Shown here piece by piece: positions 8,654 to 22,368 of a stretch of DNA of 64,000 nucleotides; position 1 is the stretch's first letter, and each line of letters begins with the position of its first letter. Origin of the DNA: Devosia subaequoris (lineage in GTDB: Bacteria > Pseudomonadota > Alphaproteobacteria > Rhizobiales > Devosiaceae); the NCBI RefSeq assembly GCF_014197055.1, contig NZ_JACIEW010000004.1, positions 124,001-188,000 of the forward strand. Direction: 5' to 3'. A program made the translations under genes and the position numbers. Under the pieces are notes generated by a model. It was not told where the DNA came from. It was given only the letters and a program-made list of their open reading frames with translations, and made no database searches.

Positions 8654-10360
8654 ATGACGGACAATGACGTCCCAAGGGGAGCTGCGGCGACGCACAGGCG
8701 CGGATGGCCGATCGCGGCCTATCTGATTGCGCTGGTACTGGCGATCCTGATCCCGGCATTGGCCGTTGCGCTGGTGCTGCTCAACAGCACCCATGACGCG
8801 CAACAGCGGGTGCTGGCCGCGCTGACCAATACGACCGTACAGGCCATGGGTCAGTCGATTGACCGCGAAGTCAACGGCATGGCGACAACGCTGCGCGTGC
8901 TCTCAACCAGCCAGTCCCTGGAAGCGGGCGATCTGGAGGGCTTCCACGAGCGGGCCCTGAGCGCCCTGGCCGGCACGGGTTCCTATCTGATTGCGGTCGA
9001 TGACGAGTTTGCCCAATTGCTCAATACGCGGGTCGAGTATGGGGCCGAACTGGGCTCCACCTCCGACCCCGAAACGGCGCAAAGTGCCATCGAGCGCGGA
9101 GTGGCGACCATTTCCCCGCTGTTTTTCGGCCAGATCGCGCAAACCTACGTCTTCAACGTCTGGCTCCCGGTAAGCAATGTCGAGCCGGTGCGGCTGGTGA
9201 CCATGACGCAGAATGCGCGCAATCTGGTGCCAGCCCTGAAATCGCGGCAAATGCCCCAGGGCTGGCACGCGGCACTGGTGGATACCAGCAATGCGGTGAT
9301 CGCCTCCACGGCGGAATCGGGGCTGGAAATCGGCTCCATCCTGCCCATTCGCCAAAACCGGGAAGCGCTGCCCGAAGATGGCTGGGCCCAGGAGAAATGG
9401 AATGGCGAGCGCGTGGTCACCGCAGAGTGGCGCTCGGGCTATACCGGCTGGCGCATCATCGCCTGGGCCTCGGCCGCGCAGGTGGAAAAGCCCCTGCAGG
9501 ATTCAATAATGCAGCTCGGCTTCTGGGGTGCGTTGATCGCCATGCTGGCGTCGGGCGTCGCCGCGCTGATCGCCCGCCGCATCGGTGGTTCGGTGCAAGG
9601 GCTGCGGCTTGATGCGGCGCGGTTAGGACGGGGCGAGGCCGTCTATCCGCGCAGCTACCCGATCGCCGAAATCGCAGAAGTATCCCAGGCGCTGGCGACA
9701 GCGTCGGAACAGCGCCAGACCGCGGACCGCGACATACGTTTCCTGATGCGCGAACTGGCGCATAGGTCCAAGAACCAGATGGCCGTGATTGCCGCCATGG
9801 CCAAGCAGACTGCGCGCGGGGCAAGCGATATTTCGAGCTATGTGACCGCGCTGGAGCGGCGCATCATGGGGCTGGCACGCTCAACTGATCTGTTGCTGGC
9901 GCATGGCCGGGCCGGGGTGATGCTGTCGGATCTGGCCGATCAGCAATTGGCGCCGTTCCGCCCGCCCGAGGCGAGCCGGCTCGAGATCGCGGGCCCCGAT
10001 GTCAGGGTAAATCCGCAGGGCGCGCAGATTTTGGGCATGGCGCTGCACGAGCTGGCGATCAATGCCACGCGCCATGGCGCATTTACCGAGTCCGATGGCC
10101 GGCTCGAACTGCACTGGAGAATCGATGGCGAGATGCTGAGCATGCGCTGGCGCGAATATCTGGGCCGGGAGCTGGTGCTGGGCGAGGGCACGGGTTTCGG
10201 CACGGTGGTGCTGCGCACCATGGTGGGTGGCGCCCTGGGGGCTCAGGTGGAGCGCGAAATCCACCACGATGGCGTCGAGTGGATGTTTGAGGTGCCGCTG
10301 AGCGCGCTGGACCCTGAGTTTGCGGCCGAGCGACCGGATGAGCCGGCCGCGACCGGCTGA
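8654..10360 (+). CDS. HWE/HisKA_2-type sensor histidine kinase
   Basis: The 568-residue membrane sensor has an N-terminal transmembrane helix near residues 21-43 and a periplasmic region of about 240 residues. A second helix sits near 290-310, followed by a linker. The HisKA_2/HWE dimerisation segment has the phospho-acceptor motif [13 protein letters not shown] with His370. The ATPase domain has an N-box [15 protein letters not shown] and a short G-box (GTGFGTVVL). A WREY element matches the W-x-E residues that name the HWE class. This kinase class is typical of Alphaproteobacteria and often works in stress or light responses. No response regulator is adjacent, so its partner is unknown. Confidence 0.88.
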   Translation: MTDNDVPRGAAATHRRGWPIAAYLIALVLAILIPALAVALVLLNSTHDAQQRVLAALTNTTVQAMGQSIDREVNGMATTLRVLSTSQSLEAGDLEGFHERALSALAGTGSYLIAVDDEFAQLLNTRVEYGAELGSTSDPETAQSAIERGVATISPLFFGQIAQTYVFNVWLPVSNVEPVRLVTMTQNARNLVPALKSRQMPQGWHAALVDTSNAVIASTAESGLEIGSILPIRQNREALPEDGWAQEKWNGERVVTAEWRSGYTGWRIIAWASAAQVEKPLQDSIMQLGFWGALIAMLASGVAALIARRIGGSVQGLRLDAARLGRGEAVYPRSYPIAEIAEVSQALATASEQRQTADRDIRFLMRELAHRSKNQMAVIAAMAKQTARGASDISSYVTALERRIMGLARSTDLLLAHGRAGVMLSDLADQQLAPFRPPEASRLEIAGPDVRVNPQGAQILGMALHELAINATRHGAFTESDGRLELHWRIDGEMLSMRWREYLGRELVLGEGTGFGTVVLRTMVGGALGAQVEREIHHDGVEWMFEVPLSALDPEFAAERPDEPAATG

Positions 10361-10560
10361 GCCGGAACGCCAATTTCCCGATTGCCGCAGCGGGGCGGGC
10401 GCGTGCCAATAAATTCTGGCTTTTGGCCCCCGATTGCCTTATAGCAGCGCCAGCCGGAACCTCGGGCTTTGCGGCCCGGGTCCTGCATGAACACGGCCCC
10501 TCCTGGACGACATCCCGGCTGGGGCGACCAACATCCTCATGTTTTGAAAGGATATGCCCG

Positions 10561-10830
10561 ATGTCGATTACTGCTGAACGCAAGACCCAGCTCATTCAGG
10601 AATACGCCACCAAGGCCAATGATACCGGTTCGCCGGAGGTTCAGGTTGCGATCCTGTCCGAGCGTATCTCGAACCTGACCGAGCACTTCAAGGGCCACAA
10701 CAAGGATAACCATTCCCGTCGTGGTCTGCTCAAGCTGGTTTCGACCCGTCGCTCGCTGCTCGACTATCTCAAGCGGATCGACGAGAACCGTTACAAGACG
10801 CTGATCGAGAAGCTCGGCCTGCGTCGCTAA
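10561..10830 (+). CDS. rpsO: 30S ribosomal protein S15
   Basis: The 89-residue product matches S15 throughout ([48 protein letters not shown]). S15 binds the central domain of 16S rRNA and nucleates the platform of the 30S subunit. Start ATG 10561 follows GAAAGG at a good distance. In most relatives truB and rbfA lie upstream of rpsO. Here the upstream gene is a sensor kinase. pnp follows, separated by a terminator and a 250-nt leader, the common rpsO-pnp pairing. Confidence 0.97.
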   Translation: MSITAERKTQLIQEYATKANDTGSPEVQVAILSERISNLTEHFKGHNKDNHSRRGLLKLVSTRRSLLDYLKRIDENRYKTLIEKLGLRR

Positions 10831-10839
10831 GAACGAGTG

Positions 10840-10880
10840 ACCGGCGCGGGAGAGGCCTTCCGCGCCGGTTTGCCCTTTTT
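10840..10880 (+). terminator. Intrinsic terminator after rpsO
   Basis: ACCGGCGCGG (10840-10849) and CCGCGCCGGT (10860-10869) make a perfect 10-bp stem with a 10-nt loop. It is followed by TTGCCCTTTTT. It begins 9 nt after the rpsO stop and probably ends or attenuates rpsO transcription before pnp. Confidence 0.85.
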
Positions 10881-11139
10881 GCGGGGCATGCCGGATGAGT
10901 GCATCTGGCGCCATAGGCCGGCGCCGCCGGGGCATGGCAGGATTATCGGCTTCTTCCGCCGTTGGAGAAGCTCATTGTCTTGTCCATGTTCTGTCCGCGC
11001 CAGAGATGAAACCGTGCCTGATTTTGAGCTGGTGGCGCACATGGGGTGCGACATTGGTGCGGGCACACCGGCAGCGTTCGTGGGATCTTGCCTAGTCCCG
11101 CGTTCCCGCGCTCCGGCAGAATGGAAAGACGAAACAGAA
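10881..11139 (+). promoter_or_regulatory. pnp: pnp leader region without a recognisable gene
   Basis: No convincing gene is present in this 259-bp stretch. The pnp frame stays open through it, but homology begins only at 11140. A GGCGCC-N7-GGCGCC hairpin lies at 10907-10925. Enterobacterial pnp leaders carry an RNase III-cleaved stem used for autoregulation, and this leader could serve similarly. I could not identify a clear promoter. Confidence 0.35.
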
Positions 11140-13275
<2,136 letters not shown>

Positions 13276-13305
13276 GCCGCGCCATCCAGCAAGCGAGAAT
13301 TGAGA

Positions 13306-13335
13306 AGGCCGGGCATCTCGCCCGGCCTTTTCTTT
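13306..13335 (+). terminator. Intrinsic terminator after pnp
   Basis: AGGCCGGGC (13306-13314) and GCCCGGCCT (13320-13328) form a perfect 9-bp stem with a 5-nt loop. TTTTCTTTT follows. It lies 30 bp beyond the pnp stop. Confidence 0.92.
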
Positions 13336-13493
13336 TGACCCAGCGTCGGCGTGGCATTCCTGCAACATCAGCGGTCCCATCACATTGAGGCGAGGAACTG
13401 CCGCTTTCGCGCCACGTTAAGGCCATCAAGCGATACTCATAAGCGTGACGCGCATCACGTCCGCTTCTCCCCGTGTGCCCCGAGGTTGTTGTT

Positions 13494-14192
13494 TTGATTT
13501 CCCGCCGCCTGTTTCTGCTTGGCCTTTCGGCCACCGCCCTTTCGGCCTGTTCCACCACCCGCCAGCCCGTGGTGCAGGAACCGGTGATCGATCCCTATTA
13601 TCAACGCATGTATGGCCCGGTCGCCGGCGAGCCCTATATGGTCGCCGGCATGGATCTGCGCCGCGTCGACCCCAAGTGGTGGCGCCAGGAAGTGCCCTAT
13701 TACACCTCCGAACGGCCCGGCACGCTGGTGGTGGATACCCCGGCGCATTACCTCTATCTCGTGCTCGAGAACAACCGTGCCCTGCGCTACGGCATCGGCG
13801 TGGGCAAGGACGAGGCCCTGGTATTCCGCGGCGAGGCCACGATTGGCCGCAAGGCGCAATGGCCGCGCTGGACGCCGACCAAGTCCATGATCGCCCGCGA
13901 GCCGGAGCGCTACGGCCCCTATGCCAATGGCATGGAGCCGGGCCCGGATAACCCGCTGGGCCCACGCGCGCTCTATCTCTACAAAAATGGCCGCGACACC
14001 CTGTTCCGCATCCACGGTACCACCGAACCCTATACCATCGGCACCAATGTCTCCTCGGGCTGCATTCGCCTGATGAACCAGGACATCATTGATCTCTACG
14101 CCCGCGTGCCGGTTGGCGCGCGTGTGACCGTGATCAACGCGCCAGCGGGTAGCCAGGTGGCGACGCCAGGCTTCGCGCCGGTGGTCGGATAA
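13494..14192 (+). CDS. L,D-transpeptidase (YkuD domain), lipoprotein-like
   Basis: The YkuD catalytic motif reads HGTTEPYTIGTNVSSGCIRL with His174 and nucleophile Cys190, numbered from the TTG at 13494. These enzymes make 3-3 peptidoglycan cross-links or attach proteins to peptidoglycan in the periplasm. The N-terminus SRRLFLLGLSATALSAC combines an RR-type signal with a lipobox ending LSAC, so lipidation is plausible. GAGG at 13482-13485 is 8 nt before TTG 13494. The in-frame GTG at 13473 would place seven residues ahead of the signal and fits less well. Length 232 aa. The gene stands alone between two terminators. Confidence 0.9.
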   Translation: MISRRLFLLGLSATALSACSTTRQPVVQEPVIDPYYQRMYGPVAGEPYMVAGMDLRRVDPKWWRQEVPYYTSERPGTLVVDTPAHYLYLVLENNRALRYGIGVGKDEALVFRGEATIGRKAQWPRWTPTKSMIAREPERYGPYANGMEPGPDNPLGPRALYLYKNGRDTLFRIHGTTEPYTIGTNVSSGCIRLMNQDIIDLYARVPVGARVTVINAPAGSQVATPGFAPVVG

Positions 14193-14276
14193 GGTTTTCC
14201 ACCAACCTCCGGGTTGGTTGCAGAAATTGCCGGCGGCGGACCCCCACCGTAGTCACCCGCTTCCGGCAACACCAAG

Positions 14277-14312
14277 GCCCGCTCTCCAGCAATGGAGGCG
14301 GGTCTTTTGTTT
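14277..14312 (+). terminator. Intrinsic terminator after the L,D-transpeptidase gene
   Basis: CCCGC-T-CTCCA (14278-14288) pairs with TGGAG-G-CGGG (14293-14302) around a GCAA loop. TCTTTTGTTTG follows. A second inverted repeat, ACCAACC/GGTTGGT, lies just after the stop codon near 14200. Confidence 0.75.
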
Positions 14313-14356
14313 GTTGGCAACCTTCGTCTGCCCAGGATTAGGGCGGTATCAGCGGG

Positions 14357-14653
14357 CTAAATGCACGCGCTGAACGCCGCGCATACGAAAATGGCCCAGG
14401 CCCAGAGCGCGACCAGCCAAACAATTGGGAAGCCGATAGGAAGAGTGAGCCAAAGCAGCTTCGCATGCTTGGCTCCGGCAGCAACGGCCATGAGAACCAA
14501 CAGCAACCAGATCAGGTGCAGGATGGCGACCATCAGCGAGCGCCAATCCAGTGGCCAGGACCACGACACGGCCAACAGCCCCATCATGAGCAATTGGAGA
14601 AGGCACACTATCGTGATGGCAATGGCGAAAGGAGCTAATGAAGTGCGAGTCAT
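14357..14653 (-). CDS. Small membrane protein, unknown, 98 aa
   Basis: I do not recognise the family. The product is very hydrophobic, with three predicted membrane segments (IAITIVCLLQLLMMGLLAV; LMVAILHLIWLLLVLMAV; IGFPIVWLVALWAWAIFV). Its ATG at 14653 overlaps by 4 nt (ATGA) the stop of the frame-corrected gene upstream. This translational-coupling arrangement supports both as real genes of one small operon. The RBS is weak, which also fits coupling. The pair lies in a low-conservation islet between the convergent pnp side and infB. Confidence 0.55.
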   Translation of the reverse strand: MTRTSLAPFAIAITIVCLLQLLMMGLLAVSWSWPLDWRSLMVAILHLIWLLLVLMAVAAGAKHAKLLWLTLPIGFPIVWLVALWAWAIFVCAAFSACI

Positions 14654-15241
14654 TGGCGCCAATTATCATCCAGGGTGCTGATCGAACATTCGACACCATT
14701 CATTTTGCCTGCAAACACGCAGTGTTGCGACGAAAAATCCATCGAAATCGTCAGGTAGCCTTTTTGCCGGGGCCGATCAAAGACATGACATTCGCCGCCA
14801 CATTTCTGCGCCCGCAAGCCGTTCTTGCTCATCGAATGAAAGGCCGACCACAATGGTGGGGCTGCACCAGAACGATCCGAAGCCGCCCTTGGAGTAGATG
14901 GCGTCAAACTCGTCCAAATGGCCGTACCAACCAGCAAGCGAGTCGTCATATCCAGCCTGACGAAACAGTTCATCCATAGCTGGTCTGCTTCCGCCAAGGG
15001 GCAGGATCTGAGGGATAAGACCCACCCTATTTCGACAATCCAGGGTTTTCGAGCAAGGCGTTACAAAGTGCTCGATGGCAAACTGATCAATTGGACCCGC
15101 GTTAGGCAGCGGTTTGAAGGCGTCCCACAGAACGAAGAGCAGTGCCGCGACGATGGGGATGGAAATTGGAACAAGAAACAAGAAGGGCCTCCAGGATTGC
15201 TCCCGGAGGCCCTTTCGGTGACTCTTGGCACTATCTGCCAC
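14650..15241 (-). pseudogene. Unknown membrane-anchored protein gene with apparent frameshift
   Basis: Two overlapping minus-strand frames look like one gene. The first (15241 or 15181 down to 14777) encodes a membrane helix (VPISIPIVAALLFVLW) and GFGSFWCSPTIVVGLSFDEQ, then stops early at RRMSCL. The other frame continues with coding-like sequence (ECHVFDRPRQKGYLTISMDF, later NGVECSISTLDDNWRQ) and ends in a TGA overlapping the next gene's ATG. The total length is one base over a multiple of three, consistent with one extra base, perhaps in the T3 run at 14803-14805. The start could be GTG 15241, abutting the infB stop, or TTG 15181, which has GGAGG 6 nt upstream in the infB terminator arm. 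A sequencing error cannot be excluded. Function unknown. Confidence 0.55.
15184..15213 (-). terminator. Intrinsic terminator after infB
   Basis: On the minus strand AGGGCCTCC and GGAGGCCCT form a perfect 9-bp stem (arms 15205-15213 and 15184-15192). It is followed by T-rich TCTTGTTTCTTGTT. It lies about 30 nt after the infB stop. Its second arm also supplies a GGAGG that could act as RBS for a TTG start at 15181. Confidence 0.75.
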
Positions 15242-18025
<2,784 letters not shown>

Positions 18026-18030
18026 ACTAC

Positions 18031-18702
18031 CTATCGTCTTTCGTCCTGTTCCGCGGGCAAAAGCACACCGGACGACGCGATGCGGTCGGTGTGTTCTTCC
18101 AGCGCTGGGGCGATGTAGCGGGCCAGTCTATTGGCCTTGTCCACCGCCGATTGGGCTGCCGCCCCTCTTGTGAGGGCAGCATGTATCACATTTTCGAGCC
18201 CAAGTGCCAAACCCATTTGCACACTTGAGAGCGATTCGAAATGCGGCACGTCCGGACCGGTCATTCCGGCCTCGCGCTTCGCATGGTTGAGGGCCCGAAG
18301 GGTCCCCAGCATCTTGTTGCGGCCATCCTCGGCGGCATCGCTGGCAGTCAGCAGCGCAATCGCTTCACCCGATTGCAAAACGCCCTTGACCTTGGTGGCA
18401 CCGGTGACGAACTGGCCGGCCTTGCGGGCCATGCCCAGAGCCGAAAGCAATCGCTGTTCAAGCCGCAACCGGGTCAGGTCTGCCAGATCGTCGGCCACGC
18501 TGACCTGCGCCTTGAGACTACGCGAGAAGGCCTTTTTCCGGACCGCTTCGGCCACCGCCGCATGCGACAGCGTGATCCAGACCCCGCGCCCTTCGGCGCG
18601 CGCCTCGACATCGGGCACAACTACCCCGTCGGGGCTGACCACAAAACGCACCAGCGCCTCGACCGGCATTTCTGCCCGGGTCAAGGCACAGGTTCTAACC
18701 AT
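18031..18702 (-). CDS. YlxR (DUF448)-L7Ae fusion RNA-binding protein
   Basis: The N-terminal part ([13 protein letters not shown], then VRFVVSPDG and [20 protein letters not shown]) is a YlxR/DUF448 domain. The C-terminal half ([20 protein letters not shown]) is an L7Ae/L30e-like RNA-binding domain. The fusion is common in Alphaproteobacteria. YlxR-type proteins sit between nusA and infB and are thought to act on RNA or transcription of translation genes. ATG 18702 has GGAG 7 nt upstream and is preferred over an in-frame TTG at 18720. Length 223 aa. Confidence 0.88.
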   Translation of the reverse strand: MVRTCALTRAEMPVEALVRFVVSPDGVVVPDVEARAEGRGVWITLSHAAVAEAVRKKAFSRSLKAQVSVADDLADLTRLRLEQRLLSALGMARKAGQFVTGATKVKGVLQSGEAIALLTASDAAEDGRNKMLGTLRALNHAKREAGMTGPDVPHFESLSSVQMGLALGLENVIHAALTRGAAAQSAVDKANRLARYIAPALEEHTDRIASSGVLLPAEQDERR

Positions 18703-18747
18703 TTCTGCGCTCCGGGCCAAGGCCGGGTGCTCCCAAAGGGGCGGTCG

Positions 18748-20349
18748 TTAGACCGCCGCCTCCTCGGAATAACCTTCACCGTCATCTTCGACAGCGAGGT
18801 CTTCTTCGGTGATCCAGCCAGCCTTGACGCGGGCCTGCATGATCATGTCCTCGGCTTCCTCCCGGGACACGGGGAAGTCCTTGAAGGAGCCTTCAAAGCG
18901 CTTGGTTTCACCATCCTTGCGTTCGGTCCAGCCGATCAGGTCATCAGCGGCGCAGCCGGCGAAGTCCTCGATCGTCTTGATCTCTTCCTGACCCAAGGCC
19001 ACCAGCATGGCAGCATTGAGACCGGCGATCTCATAAAGTTCATCCTCGACACCCAGCGCCTTGCGCTCGGCATCGAATTTCGCCTCGATCTCGGCCAGAT
19101 ATTCGGCCGCGCGATTCTGGATCTCGGAGGCGGTTTCCTCGTCAAACCCTTCAATCGAGGCAATTTCGTCAGGCTCGATATAGGCCAGTTCCTCAACCGA
19201 GGAGAAACCCTCGGAAGCCAGTAGTTGGGCAACCATCTCGTCAACGTCAAGGGCCTGCATGAACAGGGTCGAGCGCTCGGTGAATTCCTTCTGGCGCCGT
19301 TCGCTTTCTTCCTGCTCGGTCAGGATGTCGATATCCCAGCCGATGAGCTGGGAGGCCAGACGCACATTCTGGCCGCGACGGCCGATTGCCAGCGAGAGCT
19401 GCTCGTCGGGCACCACGACCTCGATGCGCTCGGCCTGTTCGTCCAGCACCACCTTGGCCACTTCGGCCGGCTGCAGCGCGGATACCACGAGGTCGGCAAT
19501 CGAGTCGGTCCAGGGGATAATGTCGATCTTTTCGCCCTGCAGTTCGGCGACAACCGCCTGCACGCGGGAGCCACGCATACCAACGCAAGCGCCGACCGGG
19601 TCGATCGAACTGTCATTGGAGGTCACGGCAATCTTGGCGCGCGAACCCGGGTCACGGGCAATCGAGCGGATGGTGATGACACCATCATAGATCTCCGGCA
19701 CTTCCTGCATGAACAGCTTGGCCATGAACTGGGGATGGGTGCGCGAAAGGAAAATCTGCGGGCCGCGCTGTTCGCGGCGCACGTCGTAGATATAGGCGCG
19801 GACGCGGTCGCCATAGCGGAACATTTCGCGCGGGATCAATTCATCGCGACGAATGATCGCTTCACCGCGACCCAGGTCGACGATCACATTGCCGTATTCG
19901 ACGCGCTTGACCGACCCATTGACCACTTCGCCGACACGATTGGTATATTCCTCGAACATGCGGTCGCGCTCGGCGTCGCGCACCTTCTGCACGATGACCT
20001 GCTTGGCGGACTGCGCGGCAATGCGCCCGAATTCCATGGGCGGGAGCGGCTCGGTGAGGAAGTCGCCAACCTTGGCGGTCGGGTTCTTGACCTGAGCAAA
20101 TTTGAGCGTGACCTGGCGGGAAGGCTCCTCGACCTCGTCGACGATCTCAAGCAGGCGCCACATGCGGGTTTCGCCCGAGCGCGGATTGATCTCGACCTTG
20201 ATTTCGGTCTCAGCGCCATAGCGGCCCTTGGCGGCCTTTTCCATGGCATCCTGCATCGCCTCGATCACCACCATGCGGTCGATGGATTTTTCGCGGGCGA
20301 CCGCATCGGCAATCTGCAACAGCTCAAGGCGATTCGCGCTAACGGCCAT
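18748..20349 (-). CDS. nusA: Transcription termination/antitermination factor NusA
   Basis: The 533-residue protein has the NusA N-terminal domain ([20 protein letters not shown]), an S1 domain ([20 protein letters not shown]) and two KH domains ([38 protein letters not shown]). Two C-terminal helix-hairpin modules and an acidic tail follow. NusA binds RNA polymerase and affects pausing, termination and rRNA antitermination. It starts one nucleotide after the rimP stop, so translation is probably coupled. Confidence 0.97.
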   Translation of the reverse strand: MAVSANRLELLQIADAVAREKSIDRMVVIEAMQDAMEKAAKGRYGAETEIKVEINPRSGETRMWRLLEIVDEVEEPSRQVTLKFAQVKNPTAKVGDFLTEPLPPMEFGRIAAQSAKQVIVQKVRDAERDRMFEEYTNRVGEVVNGSVKRVEYGNVIVDLGRGEAIIRRDELIPREMFRYGDRVRAYIYDVRREQRGPQIFLSRTHPQFMAKLFMQEVPEIYDGVITIRSIARDPGSRAKIAVTSNDSSIDPVGACVGMRGSRVQAVVAELQGEKIDIIPWTDSIADLVVSALQPAEVAKVVLDEQAERIEVVVPDEQLSLAIGRRGQNVRLASQLIGWDIDILTEQEESERRQKEFTERSTLFMQALDVDEMVAQLLASEGFSSVEELAYIEPDEIASIEGFDEETASEIQNRAAEYLAEIEAKFDAERKALGVEDELYEIAGLNAAMLVALGQEEIKTIEDFAGCAADDLIGWTERKDGETKRFEGSFKDFPVSREEAEDMIMQARVKAGWITEEDLAVEDDGEGYSEEAAV

Positions 20350-20350
20350 G

Positions 20351-21013
20351 TCAGTTCTTCTCCTCGGAGACTTCTTCAGTGTCGGCGTACTCGACCGTTT
20401 CGGTCTCGTCGTCGTCGATGGGGTGCAGCTCCTGGTCGGCGCGGGCCATTTCCATGAGCTTGTCGGTCATCACCAGCTTGGCTTCGGCGATGGTCGAAAA
20501 CAGCAGTTTATGGTTCGGGTCGGTACCGCCCGGGGCATCGGGCAGGATGATGATGACGCCTTCATCATCGACCGGACCGATCTCGCCGCGAAAGCGCTTG
20601 CGTCCATTGATCATGTCCGCCAGCTCGACCTTGGCTTCGTGGCCAATAAAGCGCTCATAATCGCGCTTACGCACCAATGGCCGGTCGATACCGGGCGAGG
20701 ACACTTCGAGGTGATACTCGCGATCGATCGGGTCTTCAACGTCAAGCACCGGCGAGAGGTCCTTGGAGAGCGCCTCGCAGTCATTGATGTTGAAGCGACC
20801 GTTTTCGTCCTCAGCCATGATCTGCAGGGTGCAGCCGTTTTCCGGGGTAATCTTCACCCGAACCAGCGCAAAGCCCAGATCATTGGCTACCGGCTCGACA
20901 ATACGGGAGACACGGGCTTCCAGGCCCGTTTCCTTGATGTAGCGCTTTTCGGTCAGATCGAAAGCCAATTGGGTATCGTCCAGTCTGGGCGGCCGTGCGT
21001 GCAAGGCGCACAC
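20351..21013 (-). CDS. rimP: Ribosome maturation factor RimP
   Basis: The 220-residue product matches RimP: GLEARVSRIVEPVANDLGFA, VSSPGIDRPLVRKRDYERF, and an acidic tail. RimP binds the 30S subunit and speeds its late assembly. It heads rimP-nusA-ylxR-infB. The start is uncertain. GTG 21013 gives an N-terminal extension (MCALHARPPRLDD) and only a weak RBS, and a downstream start before TEKRYIKETG is possible. A promoter candidate lies about 75-100 bp upstream. Confidence 0.93.
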   Translation of the reverse strand: MCALHARPPRLDDTQLAFDLTEKRYIKETGLEARVSRIVEPVANDLGFALVRVKITPENGCTLQIMAEDENGRFNINDCEALSKDLSPVLDVEDPIDREYHLEVSSPGIDRPLVRKRDYERFIGHEAKVELADMINGRKRFRGEIGPVDDEGVIIILPDAPGGTDPNHKLLFSTIAEAKLVMTDKLMEMARADQELHPIDDDETETVEYADTEEVSEEKN

Positions 21014-21089
21014 CGCCCGCAGATAAACAAAAAGAGCGGGGGCCGGTCAGGGCACCCACCCTCCTACAGAGAGCAATGATGTTGGCCCT

Positions 21090-21118
21090 CCTATAGACCT
21101 CAACAAGCCGAAAGGCAA
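21090..21118 (-). promoter_or_regulatory. Candidate housekeeping promoter for rimP-nusA-ylxR-infB
   Basis: On the minus strand, TTGCCT (-35, 21118-21113) and TATAGG (-10, 21095-21090) are separated by 17 bp. The start site would be near 21083, giving a leader of about 70 nt before the GTG of rimP. The leader is G/C-rich and could fold. Confidence 0.5.
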
Positions 21119-21131
21119 GGCGCGGAGAGCA

Positions 21132-21797
21132 TTACTTCTCCCAGGTGACATTGCCCACATCGGCGCCAGCATCCTCGAGCAGTCCGCGCAGATCCTTGAC
21201 CATGGGGTTCGGGCCGCAGAGATAGAAGTTCTGGTCGAGGTCAGGGACGTGATCTTTGAGGAAACCAGCATCGATCCGCTCCTGCAGGAGGGATGATTTG
21301 GGGTCGTCGGTCAGCGTCCAGAGCACTTCCAAGCCGTCCATGGCTTCGAACTCGTCGCGCAGGATGATGTCCTGTTCGGTGCGATGGGAGGCAATCAAAC
21401 GATTGCCGGCAAGTTTTCCGGTGGCATCGAGATGCCGCAGGATGGCGATGAAGGGGGTGACACCGGCACCGCCGGCAATGAACGTGCCCGGCCCCTTGTA
21501 TTGAATTGTGCCCCAGACGTCGCGCAGAATCAGGTGATCCCCTGTTCCCAATGACCAGAGTTCATTAGTCACGCCGGTATGGTCGAAATAGCTCTTGATG
21601 GTGAACTCGAGCGTGTCGGCATCGGGTAGACAGGTGAAGGTGAAGGGGCGCTTCTTGTCCCGCCAATCGTCGCGGTCGATGCTGACTTCGGTCGCCTGGC
21701 CGGGGGTGAAATCATACCCTTTTGGCCGTTCAAGCCGATAATGCCGGACATTGTGGGTGACGGGAATGGTCTCGAGAATGCGGACGCTGGTTTCCAT
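21132..21797 (-). CDS. Ferredoxin-NADP+-reductase-like flavoprotein
   Basis: The 221-residue protein has an FAD-binding beta-barrel (HYRLERPKGYDFTPGQATEV; KKRPFTFTCLP). An NAD(P)-binding domain follows (TFIAGGAGVTPFIAILRHL) and ends near YLCGPNPMVKDLRGLLEDAG. This is the FNR superfamily fold of stand-alone flavodoxin/ferredoxin reductases. No ferredoxin domain is fused. ATG 21797 has AAAGGAG 8 nt upstream. An in-frame start six codons earlier lies ahead of this RBS and is unlikely. The electron partner is unknown, and the gene appears monocistronic. Confidence 0.85.
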   Translation of the reverse strand: METSVRILETIPVTHNVRHYRLERPKGYDFTPGQATEVSIDRDDWRDKKRPFTFTCLPDADTLEFTIKSYFDHTGVTNELWSLGTGDHLILRDVWGTIQYKGPGTFIAGGAGVTPFIAILRHLDATGKLAGNRLIASHRTEQDIILRDEFEAMDGLEVLWTLTDDPKSSLLQERIDAGFLKDHVPDLDQNFYLCGPNPMVKDLRGLLEDAGADVGNVTWEK

Positions 21798-21868
21798 TTT
21801 CGGGTCTCCTTTCACTTCTCAATCGCCCGAAGCGCCAGGGGGTTGCAGAAGGAAGCATCAGGGTGGGC

Positions 21869-21894
21869 ACCCGGTTTCCTCAAGGATACCGGGT
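21869..21894. repeat. Inverted repeat in the divergent promoter region
   Basis: ACCCGGT (21869-21875) and ACCGGGT (21888-21894) form a perfect 7-bp inverted repeat with a nested CCT/AGG pair in the 12-nt spacer. It lies between the divergent flavoprotein and PepSY-like genes. It could be an operator or a hairpin. No T-tract follows. Confidence 0.35.
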
Positions 21895-22040
21895 TTCCTT
21901 GAAAGTCCTTGATTTCTTTGTGCAAACCGTCGGATGGCAGGCGGCAAATTCAAGTGCAAAAAACCTGCAATCGGCTGCTTGTGGAGGCGGCGGACGGTGC
22001 GCATTTCCTGTTCGTTCACAACAGAAAGGATCATCCTCCC

Positions 22041-22313
22041 ATGATCAAGAACAGTGTCATCGCCCTCGTTACCGCCGCCGCACTTGTATCGGGCGCTGCC
22101 CTGCCGGCCATGGCCGCTGCCGCGCCGGTCGCGGCTGCCGAAGAGAACGACTTCGATTCGGATTATGTGCTCGCCCAGTTGCAGGATCAGGGTGTCAACG
22201 CCACCGCCGTTGAAGAATGGGGCTCTTATGTCCGCGCCTATGTGGTGGGTGCCGATGGCAATGAAACCATGCAGTTCTTCCACCCCGTAACCCTGAGCCC
22301 GGCCAATATCTGA
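22041..22313 (+). CDS. Small secreted PepSY-like protein, 90 aa
   Basis: The product begins with a Sec signal peptide (MIKNSVIALVTAAALVSGAA, cleavage likely near AMAAAA). A short domain follows in which YVLAQLQDQGVNATAVEEWG, then YVRAYVVGADG, resembles the helix-strand pattern of PepSY-type proteins. It is probably periplasmic, with no catalytic residues seen. ATG 22041 follows AAAGGA. The frame is open further upstream, but that part is not coding-like. The gene is divergent from the flavoprotein and convergent with the HxlR regulator. Confidence 0.7.
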   Translation: MIKNSVIALVTAAALVSGAALPAMAAAAPVAAAEENDFDSDYVLAQLQDQGVNATAVEEWGSYVRAYVVGADGNETMQFFHPVTLSPANI

Positions 22314-22328
22314 CCGCGCTCAGCGCCC

Positions 22329-22353
22329 GGCGCCGCCAAGCTCTGGCGGCGCC
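22329..22353. terminator. GC-rich hairpin between convergent genes
   Basis: GGCGCCGCCA and TGGCGGCGCC form a perfect 10-bp stem around AGCTC, 15 nt after the PepSY-like gene and 15 nt after the HxlR gene on the other strand. A CCTTTAAAGG palindrome follows at about 22366. There is no clear T-run, so it may be a weak bidirectional terminator. Confidence 0.55.
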
Positions 22354-22368
22354 CGTAGGCCGCGGCCT

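Noticed and set aside
10424-10447. Promoter of rpsO with -10 TTATAG
   Set aside because: The best -35 at 17 bp is CTGGCT, which matches the consensus poorly. The support is too weak to list.
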